In this document: positions 30,974-41,100 of the stretch, one piece after another | Layout: each line of letters starts with the position of its first letter | Position numbering within the stretch: position 1 is the first letter of the stretch | From: Elusimicrobiota bacterium | GTDB taxonomy: Bacteria; Elusimicrobiota; Elusimicrobia; UBA1565 | Direction of reading: 5' to 3' | Assembly: GCA_016196755.1 (NCBI GenBank) | Contig: JACPXC010000001.1 | Location: 124,001 to 188,000, forward strand | DNA length: 64,000 nt | Position numbers and translations under genes: made by a program | The notes under the pieces: model-generated | What the model was told of the DNA's origin: nothing | What the model saw: the letters and a program-made list of their open reading frames with translations, nothing else | Databases searched by the model: none

Positions 30974-32998
30974 ATGGGAGCCGCAGAAGACACCCCAGGT
31001 TCCAGGCCGCGCGTCCCTGCCGAGGACCGGCCCGCGCGCCTGTGCGAGGTCGTGGAGCGCAGTTGGCATGCGCTGGCTTTCGACCACTTCGAGGGCCTCT
31101 TCGTCATCGTCACCCTCCTGGTCCTGGGCGCCATCCTGCACTTCATCGACCAGAAGATCTCCCTGCTCGACCTATATTTCGTGCCGGTGCTGGTCGCCGG
31201 CGTCTTCATGGACGCGCGCCGCGCCGTCCTGGGTGCTATCCTGGCCGTGGCCTGGGTGTCGTTCTTTGCCGTCATCGACCCGGAAAGCTTCTCCCAGGAC
31301 ATGATGACGTCGCAGGGCCTGTACCTGCACCTGCTGAGCTGGGGTTCCCTGCTCGTCCTGACCGGGGCGATCACGGGCCGGATGGCCGAGCGCCTCCAGG
31401 AGCGCTACCGGCGCGCCGCCGAGGCCCTGGCCGAGACCAGCCGCCTGCGCGAGGACCTGGCCAAGGTCAACGCCCGGCTCGAGGAGAAGAACCTCACCCT
31501 CGAGGTCACCAAGAGCAAGGTCGAAGCCGTCCTGTACGCCTCGATGGACCCCTACGTCGCCAAGCTCATCATCGACCGGCGCCTGCGCAACGAGAAGCGC
31601 CTGATCACCGTCCTGTTCGCCGACCTGGCCGACTTCACCCGCACCTCCGAGGAGAGCGCGCCCGAGACGGTCATCGAGGAATTGAACCGCCTCTTCGCCG
31701 AGATGGAACCGGCCGTCGCCCGCTTCCGCGGCCACGTCGACAAATACATCGGCGACGGGCTGATGGTCGAGTTCGGCGTGCCCCTGCCCAGCGAGAACCA
31801 CGCGCTCCTGGGCGTGCTCGCCGCGGTGGCGATGCAGAAGCGCATGCACGAGCGGCGTTTTCCGTGGAAGATGCGCATCGGGGTGGCCACCGGCCAGGCC
31901 TTGGTCGGGCTGGTCGGCTCGGACAACAGGAAGAACTACACGGCCATCGGCGACCCCGTGAACCTCGCCTCGCGCCTGCAGGGCCTCTGCCCTCAAGGGG
32001 TGGTCTGCGTCGACGAGCCCACCCATGAGGCCATCAAGCGCTTCTTCAAGACCCGCCGGGTGCGCGACGGCCTTAGCGCCGAGGACTCCAAGGACATCGA
32101 GGGCCGGCTCGAGCTGACGGTGCAGACGCTGGAGGGAGCGCCGACGGCCAAGCTGGCGATGGAGGCGGCCGACCTGGCCAGCCGGCTGGGGGACATGCAG
32201 GCCGCGCTCAAATGGCACCGCCGCGCCCTGGAGCTCGACCCCGCCTTGCGCGCGCCCATCGAGCGGGCCATCACCACGGCGTTCTTGACCGGGCCGGACC
32301 GCGACGTGGCGGTGCGGGGCAAGCGCGAGCGCCAGGCGGTCTTCGAGGTCCAAGGGCTCAGGGACCCTATCGACGACGCCAAGCGCGTGCCTCCCGCGGC
32401 CGTCGAGGTGTTCCGTCAGTTCGCGCGCGAGCTGTGGCTGGCCGAGGAGCATCTGCTCGGCGTGGAGGCGGTCTCGGGCTCCATCGGCCATGGACAGGTG
32501 ACGGCGGCCCTGAGCGGGGCGCTGGCGCGCGCGGCCGGCCTCGACGACCGGCAGTGCAAAGAGACCTTCATGGCGGGCTATTACCACGACATCGGCAAGC
32601 GCGCGGTCCCGGACTTCCTGCTGGCCCGCGAGCACCGCATCGACGAGCTGCCCGCCTCGGACCGCGAGCTCCTGCGCTCGCACGTGCTCGAGGCCGAGCG
32701 CACCATCACCGAGTGGGGCCTGCCGCGCTCTCCCGAGGCGATCGAGGCCATCGTCCAGCACCACGAGCGCCTCGACGGCACCGGCTACCCGTACGGCCTC
32801 AAGGGCGCGCAGATCTCGGGGCCGGCGCGGATCCTCGCCATCGCCGAGTCCTACGAGGACCTGACCGCCTGGCGCCCGTCGCGGGCGCCGCTGACCGCGC
32901 GGGCCGCGTTGGCCGAACTCCGGGCCGAGGCGGAGCGCGGCCGGCTCGACGGCCCTCTGGTCGCGCGCCTGGCGTCCGTCCTGACTCCCATCGTATAA
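30974..32998 (+). CDS. Membrane class III nucleotidyl cyclase fused to an HD-GYP domain
   Basis: 674 residues from the ATG at 30974 (a longer frame begins at 30929). Three or four membrane helices lie at about 40-135, then a coiled coil to about 190. The class III cyclase domain at about 208-385 has metal-binding Asp217 (LFADLADFT) and Asp261 (YIGDGLMVEFG), and Asn330/Arg334 (GDPVNLASRLQ), so it looks active. A short TPR-like linker follows. The HD-GYP domain at about 500-640 has His538-Asp539 (YYHDIGK), His570, His596-597 and GTGYP (HHERLDGTGYP). The late metal Asp of HD-GYP (normally in aDvyDA) is Glu625 here. Product (cAMP or cGMP) and cyclic-dinucleotide activity cannot be told from sequence. 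Confidence 0.88.
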   Translation: MGAAEDTPGSRPRVPAEDRPARLCEVVERSWHALAFDHFEGLFVIVTLLVLGAILHFIDQKISLLDLYFVPVLVAGVFMDARRAVLGAILAVAWVSFFAVIDPESFSQDMMTSQGLYLHLLSWGSLLVLTGAITGRMAERLQERYRRAAEALAETSRLREDLAKVNARLEEKNLTLEVTKSKVEAVLYASMDPYVAKLIIDRRLRNEKRLITVLFADLADFTRTSEESAPETVIEELNRLFAEMEPAVARFRGHVDKYIGDGLMVEFGVPLPSENHALLGVLAAVAMQKRMHERRFPWKMRIGVATGQALVGLVGSDNRKNYTAIGDPVNLASRLQGLCPQGVVCVDEPTHEAIKRFFKTRRVRDGLSAEDSKDIEGRLELTVQTLEGAPTAKLAMEAADLASRLGDMQAALKWHRRALELDPALRAPIERAITTAFLTGPDRDVAVRGKRERQAVFEVQGLRDPIDDAKRVPPAAVEVFRQFARELWLAEEHLLGVEAVSGSIGHGQVTAALSGALARAAGLDDRQCKETFMAGYYHDIGKRAVPDFLLAREHRIDELPASDRELLRSHVLEAERTITEWGLPRSPEAIEAIVQHHERLDGTGYPYGLKGAQISGPARILAIAESYEDLTAWRPSRAPLTARAALAELRAEAERGRLDGPLVARLASVLTPIV

Positions 32999-32999
32999 T
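32994..32999 (+). promoter_or_regulatory. -10 element of the speD operon
   Basis: Consensus TATAAT, 8 nt before the ATG at 33008 and overlapping the stop region of the cyclase gene. No Shine-Dalgarno; a leaderless or near-leaderless start is predicted. Confidence 0.6.
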
Positions 33000-33007
33000 C
33001 GTCCCCG

Positions 33008-33970
33008 ATGTTCTTCGAGGGAGCCGAGAAGAAAGCCGAGCTCGTGGTCGTGCCCGGGAGCCCGTCGCTCCGCGCGCTGGGCCGCCCGTTCTGGGAAGGG
33101 GTGGTGCTCAAGGCCAGGGCGAAGGTACTCTCCACGCTCTCCAACGCCGACTGCGACGCCTACCTGCTCTCCGAGTCGAGCCTTTTCGTCTGGGACGAGC
33201 GCGCCCTCCTCATCACCTGCGGGCGCACGACCCTGGTGCCGGCCGTGCTCGAGCTCGTGGACAGGGTCGGCAGCGACAAGGTCGCCGCTCTGATCTACGA
33301 GCGCAAGGACCAGATCTTCCCGGAGTACCAGCCGACCAACTTTCTTGACGATGCCAGGGTCCTGGGCGCCGTGCTGCCCGGCAAGGCCGTGCGCTTCGGG
33401 GAGGAGGACGAGCACCACGTCTGCCTGTTCCACAGCGACCGGGGGTTCAAGCCCGACACCCGCGACGTCACGCTCGAGATCCTCATGCACGGGATCGACG
33501 CGCGCGCCCGCGCGGCCTTCTTCAAGGGCCCCGAGCACACCCTCGAGTTCATCCACCGCGAGACCGGGGTGCGGGGCATCGTCGACGGCTTCGAGGTCGA
33601 CGACCACGTCTTCGAGCCCACCGGCTACTCGCTCAACGCCCTGCGCGGGCGCGAGTACTACACGATCCACGTCACGCCCCAGCGGGTGGGCTCCTACGTC
33701 AGCTTCGAGACGAACCACTTCTTCAATGAAGACTTGGACAAGGTCGTCACGCGCGTTCTCGACATCTTCCGGCCGTCCTCGGTCGACGTGCTGGCCTTCT
33801 CGCGAGAGCTCGACCCGGTCACCGTCCCCAAGCCCTACCTGCCGCGCCGCTCGGTGGTCGACCGCCTGGGCTGCGGCTACGGCGTGCAGTTTTTGAGCTT
33901 CTTTAAGCCGCAGTCCCGCCCCTCCAAGGCGCAAGCCCTCGAGGTGCCGGAGCTCTCGCCGCGTGGCTAA
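33008..33970 (+). CDS. speD: S-adenosylmethionine decarboxylase, eukaryotic (AMD1-like) type
   Basis: 320 residues, about the size of eukaryotic enzymes and much longer than the usual bacterial SpeD. It makes decarboxylated AdoMet, the aminopropyl donor. Landmarks match the AMD1 family: FEGAEKK at the N-terminus, self-cleavage site YLLSESSLFVW (Ser57 would become the pyruvoyl group), ITCGRTTL (Cys71), and EYYTIHVTPQ...SYVSFETN carrying the processing His. It overlaps speE by 8 nt. Function is well supported because spermidine synthase follows directly. Eukaryotic-type forms are uncommon in bacteria. Confidence 0.93.
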   Translation: MFFEGAEKKAELVVVPGSPSLRALGRPFWEGVVLKARAKVLSTLSNADCDAYLLSESSLFVWDERALLITCGRTTLVPAVLELVDRVGSDKVAALIYERKDQIFPEYQPTNFLDDARVLGAVLPGKAVRFGEEDEHHVCLFHSDRGFKPDTRDVTLEILMHGIDARARAAFFKGPEHTLEFIHRETGVRGIVDGFEVDDHVFEPTGYSLNALRGREYYTIHVTPQRVGSYVSFETNHFFNEDLDKVVTRVLDIFRPSSVDVLAFSRELDPVTVPKPYLPRRSVVDRLGCGYGVQFLSFFKPQSRPSKAQALEVPELSPRG

Positions 33971-34820
33971 GCTTCCTCCTCTTAAGGAGTGGGTCGAGGA
34001 GGTCCAGGACGGCGCCTACGGGATGAAGTGGCGCGTCAAGGCGAGGCTCTTCGAGGGCAAGAGCCCGTTCCAGTCGGTGGCGGTCTACGACACCGTCAGC
34101 CACGGCCGGATGCTCCTCATCGACGGCCTGCTGATGACCTCGGAGCGCGACGAGTTCGTCTACCACGAGATGATCGCCCATGTCCCGCTGTTTCTGCACC
34201 CGAGGCCGCGGCGCGTCCTCGTCATCGGCGGCGGAGACGGCGGCACGGTGCGCGAGACTCTCAAGCACCCGACCGTCGAGTCCGTGACGCTCGTCGAGAT
34301 CGACGGGATGGTCGTCGACGCGGCGCGCGAGTATCTGCCCTCGACGTCCGCCTGCCTGGCCGACCCGCGCGTCTCGGTCCGCATCGAGGACGGCGTCAAG
34401 TTCATGGCCGCGCATGAGAGCGAGCCATTCGACGTCATCCTCATCGACTCGACCGACCCCATCGGCCCGGCCCAGCCGCTCTTCGGGCCGGGATTCTACG
34501 CCGACGTCAAGAAACGCCTCTCCGCGGACGGCATCGTGGTCGCCCAGGGCGAATGCCCTTTCTACCGGCTCGACGTCCAGGCCGCCCTTCGCAAGGTCGT
34601 CGCGGGCGTCTTCGGCTCGGGGACGCTCTACAACTACCACAACCTGACCTACCCGGGCGGGCTCTGGTCGTTTGTCATCGCCTCGAAGCTCCCGCGCGAC
34701 CTCGCGGCCCCCGACCCTGAGCGGGTCGCGGCGCTCCAGGCCGGACTGTCGTACTACAACCTCGAGACGCACCGGGCGGCCTTCGCCCTGCCCGAGTTCA
34801 TGAAGCGAGGTCTCCGCTGA
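33963..34820 (+). CDS. speE: Spermidine synthase
   Basis: 285 residues from GTG 33963. Transfers the aminopropyl group of decarboxylated AdoMet to putrescine. It has the N-terminal beta domain (YDTVSHGRMLLIDGLLMTSERDEFVYHEM), nucleotide site VIGGGDGGTVRE, acidic VEIDGMVV, catalytic Asp in LIDSTDPIGP, and GGLWSFVIAS. It overlaps speD by 8 nt and touches glpF at a TGATG junction. A different amine acceptor is possible but not indicated. Confidence 0.95.
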   Translation: MAKLPPLKEWVEEVQDGAYGMKWRVKARLFEGKSPFQSVAVYDTVSHGRMLLIDGLLMTSERDEFVYHEMIAHVPLFLHPRPRRVLVIGGGDGGTVRETLKHPTVESVTLVEIDGMVVDAAREYLPSTSACLADPRVSVRIEDGVKFMAAHESEPFDVILIDSTDPIGPAQPLFGPGFYADVKKRLSADGIVVAQGECPFYRLDVQAALRKVVAGVFGSGTLYNYHNLTYPGGLWSFVIASKLPRDLAAPDPERVAALQAGLSYYNLETHRAAFALPEFMKRGLR

Positions 34821-35553
34821 TGTCTCCCTACCTGGCCGAACTGATCGGAACCATGATCCTCGTCGTGCTCGGCAACGGCGTGGTCGCCAACGTCGTGCTG
34901 AATAGATCCAAAGGGCAGAACTCCGGCTGGATCGTGATCACGGCGGGCTGGGCCTTCGCCGTCACCGTGGCGGTCTATTGCGTGGGTTCCTTCAGCGGCG
35001 CGCATCTGAATCCGGCGGTGACGCTGGCGATGGCGGCGCTGGGGAAGTTCGACGCCGGCCTGGTGCCGGGCTACGTCGCAGCACAGCTCACCGGCGGGTT
35101 CCTCGGCGGCGTCGTGGTCTGGCTGGCGTATCTGCCGCACTGGGCGGTCACCGAGGACCAGGGGGGCAAGCTCGCCGTCTTCTGCACCGCTCCAGCCATC
35201 CGCCATCCGGCCTCGAATCTCCTCGCGGAGGTCATCGGCGCCTTCGTCCTGGTTCTAGGCGTGCTCGCCATCCTGCGTCCCGAGAACCTCGTCCCCAACT
35301 CCGGCTTCGACAAAGGCTTCGCCCCGGCTCTGGTCGGCGTCCTGGTCTGGTCCATCGGCTTGTCTCTGGGCGGGGCGACGGGCTATGCGATCAATCCCGC
35401 GCGCGACCTGGGGCCGCGCCTTGCCCACGCCGTCCTGCCGATCGCGGGAAAGGGCGGCTCCGACTGGGGCTACGCCTGGGTGCCCGTCGTCGGCCCCATC
35501 ATCGGGGGGGGCCTCGGCGCGCTGTTCTTCGGCGCGCTGTTTCCACACGCGCG

Positions 35554-35557
<4 letters not shown>
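34820..35557 (+). CDS. glpF: Glycerol facilitator (MIP/aquaporin family)
   Basis: 245 residues with six membrane helices and two half-helix loops, NPA in [12 protein letters not shown] and NPA in [12 protein letters not shown]. The Asp after the second NPAR is typical of aquaglyceroporins rather than water-only channels. Followed with ATGA overlap by glycerol kinase, which traps entering glycerol as glycerol-3-phosphate. Coupling to polyamine genes upstream (TGATG junction) is unusual and suggests shared transcription. Confidence 0.95.
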
Positions 35558-37035
<1,478 letters not shown>

Positions 37036-37045
37036 ATTATGTTGG

Positions 37046-37051
37046 TAGAAT
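37046..37051 (+). promoter_or_regulatory. -10 element before tRNA-Lys
   Basis: TAGAAT, 8 nt upstream of the first tRNA base, the expected spacing for a tRNA promoter. The -35 is weak. Confidence 0.45.
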
Positions 37052-37059
37052 CTCCCTGG

Positions 37060-37131
37060 GAGTCCGTAGCTCAGGGGTAGAGCACGTGCCTTTTAAGCAT
37101 GGGGTCGTGGGTTCGAATCCCACCGGGCTCA
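37060..37131 (+). tRNA. tRNA-Lys (UUU)
   Basis: 72 nt. Acceptor stem GAGTCCG/CGGGCTC, D arm GCTC...GAGC, anticodon stem CGTGC/GCATG with loop CTTTTAA (anticodon TTT), T arm GTGGG-TTCGAAT-CCCAC, discriminator A. CCA is not encoded (ct follows). Confidence 0.97.
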
Positions 37132-37136
37132 CTTTA

Positions 37137-37211
37137 GCCTCCTTCGTCTAACGGTTAGGACGCCGCCCTTTCAAGGCGGTAACAGGGGTTCGATTCCCCT
37201 AGGAGGCGCCA
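37137..37211 (+). tRNA. tRNA-Glu (UUC)
   Basis: Acceptor GCCTCCT/AGGAGGC, D arm GTC...GAC, anticodon stem CCGCC/GGCGG with loop CTTTCAA (anticodon TTC), T arm AGGGG-TTCGATT-CCCCT, discriminator G. Here CCA is encoded (37209-37211). It lies 5 nt after tRNA-Lys. Confidence 0.97.
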
Positions 37212-37225
37212 CTTTCGCCAGCGCA

Positions 37226-38170
37226 CTAGCGCCGCAGCTTCGGCGCCGGCAGCACCCGGCCGACCTCGTCGCGCCCGAAGCGCCAGCCCAGGCTCAGCAG
37301 GTGCGACATCCCGAGCTCGCCATAGGGCGTCAGCGCGTAGTCGACGTTCAGCGCCCCCCACTCGATGCCGAAGCCGCCGGTGACGCCGAGTCCGGCGTCG
37401 TTGCGGCCGTTGTAGCCGACCCGCAGGGCGATGAGGTCGTTTAAAGGGGAGGTCAGGCCCGCCTGCATCACCAGCCGCCCGGTCTCGTCGTGATTGGCGT
37501 CGGCCAAGAGGGCGAAGGGGCGGTCGAGGAAGTCGAAGACCACGGCCGAGCCCCAACGCACGTTGAGCGGCAAAGACTCGCGCGCGGACTGGAACTTGGT
37601 CGCCGGGCCGGCGTTCTGGATGGACACGCCGATGCGCACGAGCGGGGCGTCCATCAGGACGGCCTGCGCGCCGACGTCGGCGGAGTACGCCGAGCCGGTC
37701 GTCTGGTCGATCGACTCTCGCGTGTGCCGCAGGGCCGCCCCGACGGAGACCTCGTCGGTCAGCGGCAGCCCTATCCCCAGCGCTGCGCTCAGCGCGTACG
37801 GCGAGAACGTGCCCAGGCCCGTCCCGTCGGGGTTCGACAGCGTGCGGCGGTGGAGTTGGCCGTAGCGCAGGTAGTCGACCGTGGCGCCCCAGCCCGGAGC
37901 CCCGACGGCGATGTGCTCGCGCGAGACGTCCTGGAAGTGGGAGGTGTGCATCAGCGAGGCTCGCGGACCCTCGAGCGTGGCCAGGCCCGCGGGATTATAA
38001 GCCAGGACGTTGGGGTCGTCGGCGCCCGCCCCGAAGGCCCCGCCCAAGGCTCCCTGGGCCGCGCCGGCGTCCAGAAACAGGAGCTCGAAGGGCCGGGAAC
38101 CGCCGTAGCCCCGGGCGCCGGCGGGCACGGCCAGGAGTATGCAGAGCGCCGCGGCGAGCAGGCCCCTCAT
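37226..38170 (-). CDS. PorV/PorQ-like outer-membrane protein (UPF0164 family)
   Basis: 314 residues with a signal peptide (MRGLLAAALCILLAVPAGARG). The opening FLDAGAAQGALGGAFGAGADDPNVLAYNPAGLA is characteristic of the PorV/PorQ group. It is followed by amphipathic beta strands compatible with a 14-stranded FadL-like barrel. PorV proteins shuttle cargo of the type IX secretion system at the outer membrane. The upstream, overlapping gene (38167) encodes a giant protein ending in a sorting-domain-like module, so the two likely form a carrier/cargo pair. No other T9SS component is in the window. Confidence 0.85.
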   Translation of the reverse strand: MRGLLAAALCILLAVPAGARGYGGSRPFELLFLDAGAAQGALGGAFGAGADDPNVLAYNPAGLATLEGPRASLMHTSHFQDVSREHIAVGAPGWGATVDYLRYGQLHRRTLSNPDGTGLGTFSPYALSAALGIGLPLTDEVSVGAALRHTRESIDQTTGSAYSADVGAQAVLMDAPLVRIGVSIQNAGPATKFQSARESLPLNVRWGSAVVFDFLDRPFALLADANHDETGRLVMQAGLTSPLNDLIALRVGYNGRNDAGLGVTGGFGIEWGALNVDYALTPYGELGMSHLLSLGWRFGRDEVGRVLPAPKLRR

Positions 38171-41100
38171 CGGATCACCGCCAGCTTCTCGACGCGGGTG
38201 TTGCCGTCCGGGCCGGTGACGACGAGGAAATAGACCCCCGAGGCCGCGTCGCGCCCGTCGCCGTTGCGCCCGTCCCAGCGCCGCAGGCCGCCCTGGGCGG
38301 GGCCCGGCGCCTCCCAGACCAGGGAGCCGGCCACCGTGTAGATCGACAGCCGGGACTCGGGCGGCAGGTTGTCGAAGATGATCCCCGAAGTGGGGTCGCC
38401 CGCGCTCCAGGCCTTGCCGTCGTCGGTGTCGGCGTTGTTGGGCCGCCAGGGGACCGGATAGACGCGCAGGGTGCCGAGGTCGGCGGCGGCCGGCGAGAGC
38501 AGGGCGAAGAGCGTGAAGTGGCTGCTGGCCCCGGTCAGCGTCCCGCCGTCGTCTTGCGTGAAGACGCTCGGGAAGTCGAAGCGCCAGCGCCCGGTCAGCG
38601 GGTCGAAGAACGCGATGAGCAGGTTGTCGGAGCGGGTCTCCGTGCCGTCGACGCGGCGGTCGCCGTCGACGTCCAGGCGGCCGAAGCTCAGCGTGGCGCA
38701 GCGGCCGTTGGTCAGGACGGCCTGCCCGCTCTCCAGGGAGACGTCGCGGAAGATCCCCGAGGCCGAGAAGGACGAGGGCACGAGCGGGACGGCGGCCGGC
38801 GCGCCGTCGATGCGCAGGACGTCGCTTTCGGCCGCCACGCAGGCCGTGGCCAGCGCGACCCGGGTGGTGAAGGCCTCATCGGGATCGGTGGCCTCGGCCG
38901 CGGCCGGAGCGGCGCGGTAGACCTTGACCCGGGTCAGCACCCGCCCCGAGGACAGCCGGGTGGCCTGCTGGTCGGGGTCGGTCGGGTCGACGAGCACCGT
39001 GCCGACGGGGGGGGCCGCGTCGTCGGTCCCGGAGGCGTCGCGCGCCACGGCGCGCACCTGGTAGCGGCCGGGGGTCAGGGTGGTGACGTCCCAGAGGGTC
39101 GTGAAGGGGGCGTCCACGGCCGGGTTGGGGCGCGCGGCCTCGGCCGCGGCCATGTCGGCCCAGGGCGCCGCCGACGAGGACCGGAACTGAAACGCCACTC
39201 GGCGCACCTCGCCCGCGCTCCCGGCGGCCACCCCGGCGGCCACCGTCAAGCGGTCGCCCCAGACTTTCGCGCCGCCCGGCGGGGAGCGGATGAAGGTCGA
39301 GAGCGGCGAGCCGGTGGAGAGGGCGAGCGCGGCGGCTAGCACGTCGACGTTCTTCTCGGAGATCCCGCGCTCGTCGACCACGCGGATGCCGAAGGTGTAT
39401 GTGGCGTCGGGCGTCAGCGGCGCGCTCGTGTAGGTGGTGGCCGAGGCCGCCGTGCTGGCTAGCAGGACGCCGTAGTCGACCGTGCCGGTTGCGGAGTCCG
39501 AGAAGAGTTCGTAACGGGCCGCCGTCGTCGACGGGGATATCCCCCAGGAGAGGCGGATGCGCGCCCCGCCGACCGGCACGGCCAGGAACGCGGAGACGCG
39601 CTGGGGGAGGCGGCCGGCTATGAAGGTCGAGAGGGCCGCGTCATAGTCGGTGGTCAGGCCGTCGCCGTTGGCCGCCCGCACGCGCAGCGAGTAGGTGGTG
39701 TCGGCCAGGAGATTGACGATGACGCCCAGCGTGCCGGTGCCGGCCGTCACTTGGAGGAAGGCGCCGCCAGGGGTGGAGCGTTCGACCAAATAGACCGTGC
39801 GGCCGGGGTTCCCATTGGCCGACCACGACAGCGTGACGCTGTCGACGAAGACCGCGGCCAGCGCGCTGGCGGTCGGCGGCGCGGCCAGCGTGAAGACGGT
39901 GGTCGCGGCGGAGAGCGCCCCCAGTCCGGTCCCGCCGATGGCGCGCAGGCTGAGGCCGAAGGGGGTGTCGGTGGACAGCGACGTCTCGACGAAGGCGGCG
40001 GCGGCGGTCGTGGCGATGACGACGCCGTCGGAGGCGCGGATGACGGCGTAGCCCGTGACGGCCGGACCCGCGGTGCTGTTCCAGGTCCAAGACAGCGACG
40101 ACACGCCGAGCGCCGCGCCCGCAGGGGCGCCCAGCGCCCCGGGCAGGGTCTGGGTCGAGGCTAGGGCGAAGATGCTGCCTACGGAGTCGCCGTTGAAGGC
40201 CCGCACGCGGACGAAGTGGGAGGTGCCCGCTGCCAAGCCGATGAAGGTCGTGGCGGTCGCCGTGAAACCGGCGCCCAGGGCGACCGGGGTGGAGACCGCC
40301 AACGGGAAGCCGACCGTCGAGAGCGAGACCTCGTAGCGGGTCCCGGCCGGGTTGCCGCCAGCGGCCCAAGAGAGGGCTATCGTGCCGGTGGATAGACCGG
40401 AGGCGGTGAAGCCGGCGGGTACCGCGGCCTGGGTGAAGACCGTGGCCGCGGCCGACAGCGCGCCTTCGGCCGAGGAGTCGTAGGGACGGACCCGGATGCC
40501 GAAGGCGGTGTTGGTCGAGAGTCCGGTCAGCGTGAAGCTGCTCGCCGCCGCGTCGGCCAATTGGGTCCCGTCGGCCGCGGCATGCACCCGGTAGCGCGCC
40601 GCCGGGCCGCTGGTGTCCCAGGTCCAGGTGATCGACGAGGTCCCCAGCGCGGAGCCGGCCAGGCCGCTGAGCGGGGCCGGGACGGTGACGGTGGTGAAGA
40701 CGACCGAGAACGGCGACGGGATGGCGTTGCCGTTGAGCGCCCGCACGCGAAACGAGTAGGTGGTGCCGGCCGCGAGGGAGAGGATGTCGGTCGTCGTCGC
40801 GGTCAGGCCGTCGGCGAAGGCGACCGGGGTGGATACGTCCGCCGCGAAGCCGTCGGTCGAGGCCGTGACTTCGTAGGGCGTGTTGCCCGGGTTGCCGGCC
40901 GAGCTCCAGCTCAGCGTCGCGCTCGCCAGGAAGACCGCGTCGGCGGAGAGCGCGGAGGGGGCATTGGCCAGCGTGAAGGCGTTGAGCTCGTTGGAGAACG
41001 CCGAGAGCAGGCCGTCGGGGGTGTTGCGGGCGCGCAGGCGCACGAAGTAGGCCGTGTTGGGGTTGAGTCCCGTGATCGTGATCGCCTGCGACCCGCCGAC

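Noticed and set aside
30286-34772. Several long frames opposite or shifted to dapB, the cyclase and speD/speE
   Set aside because: They contain no conserved motif, are low-complexity, and overlap genes with intact catalytic signatures.
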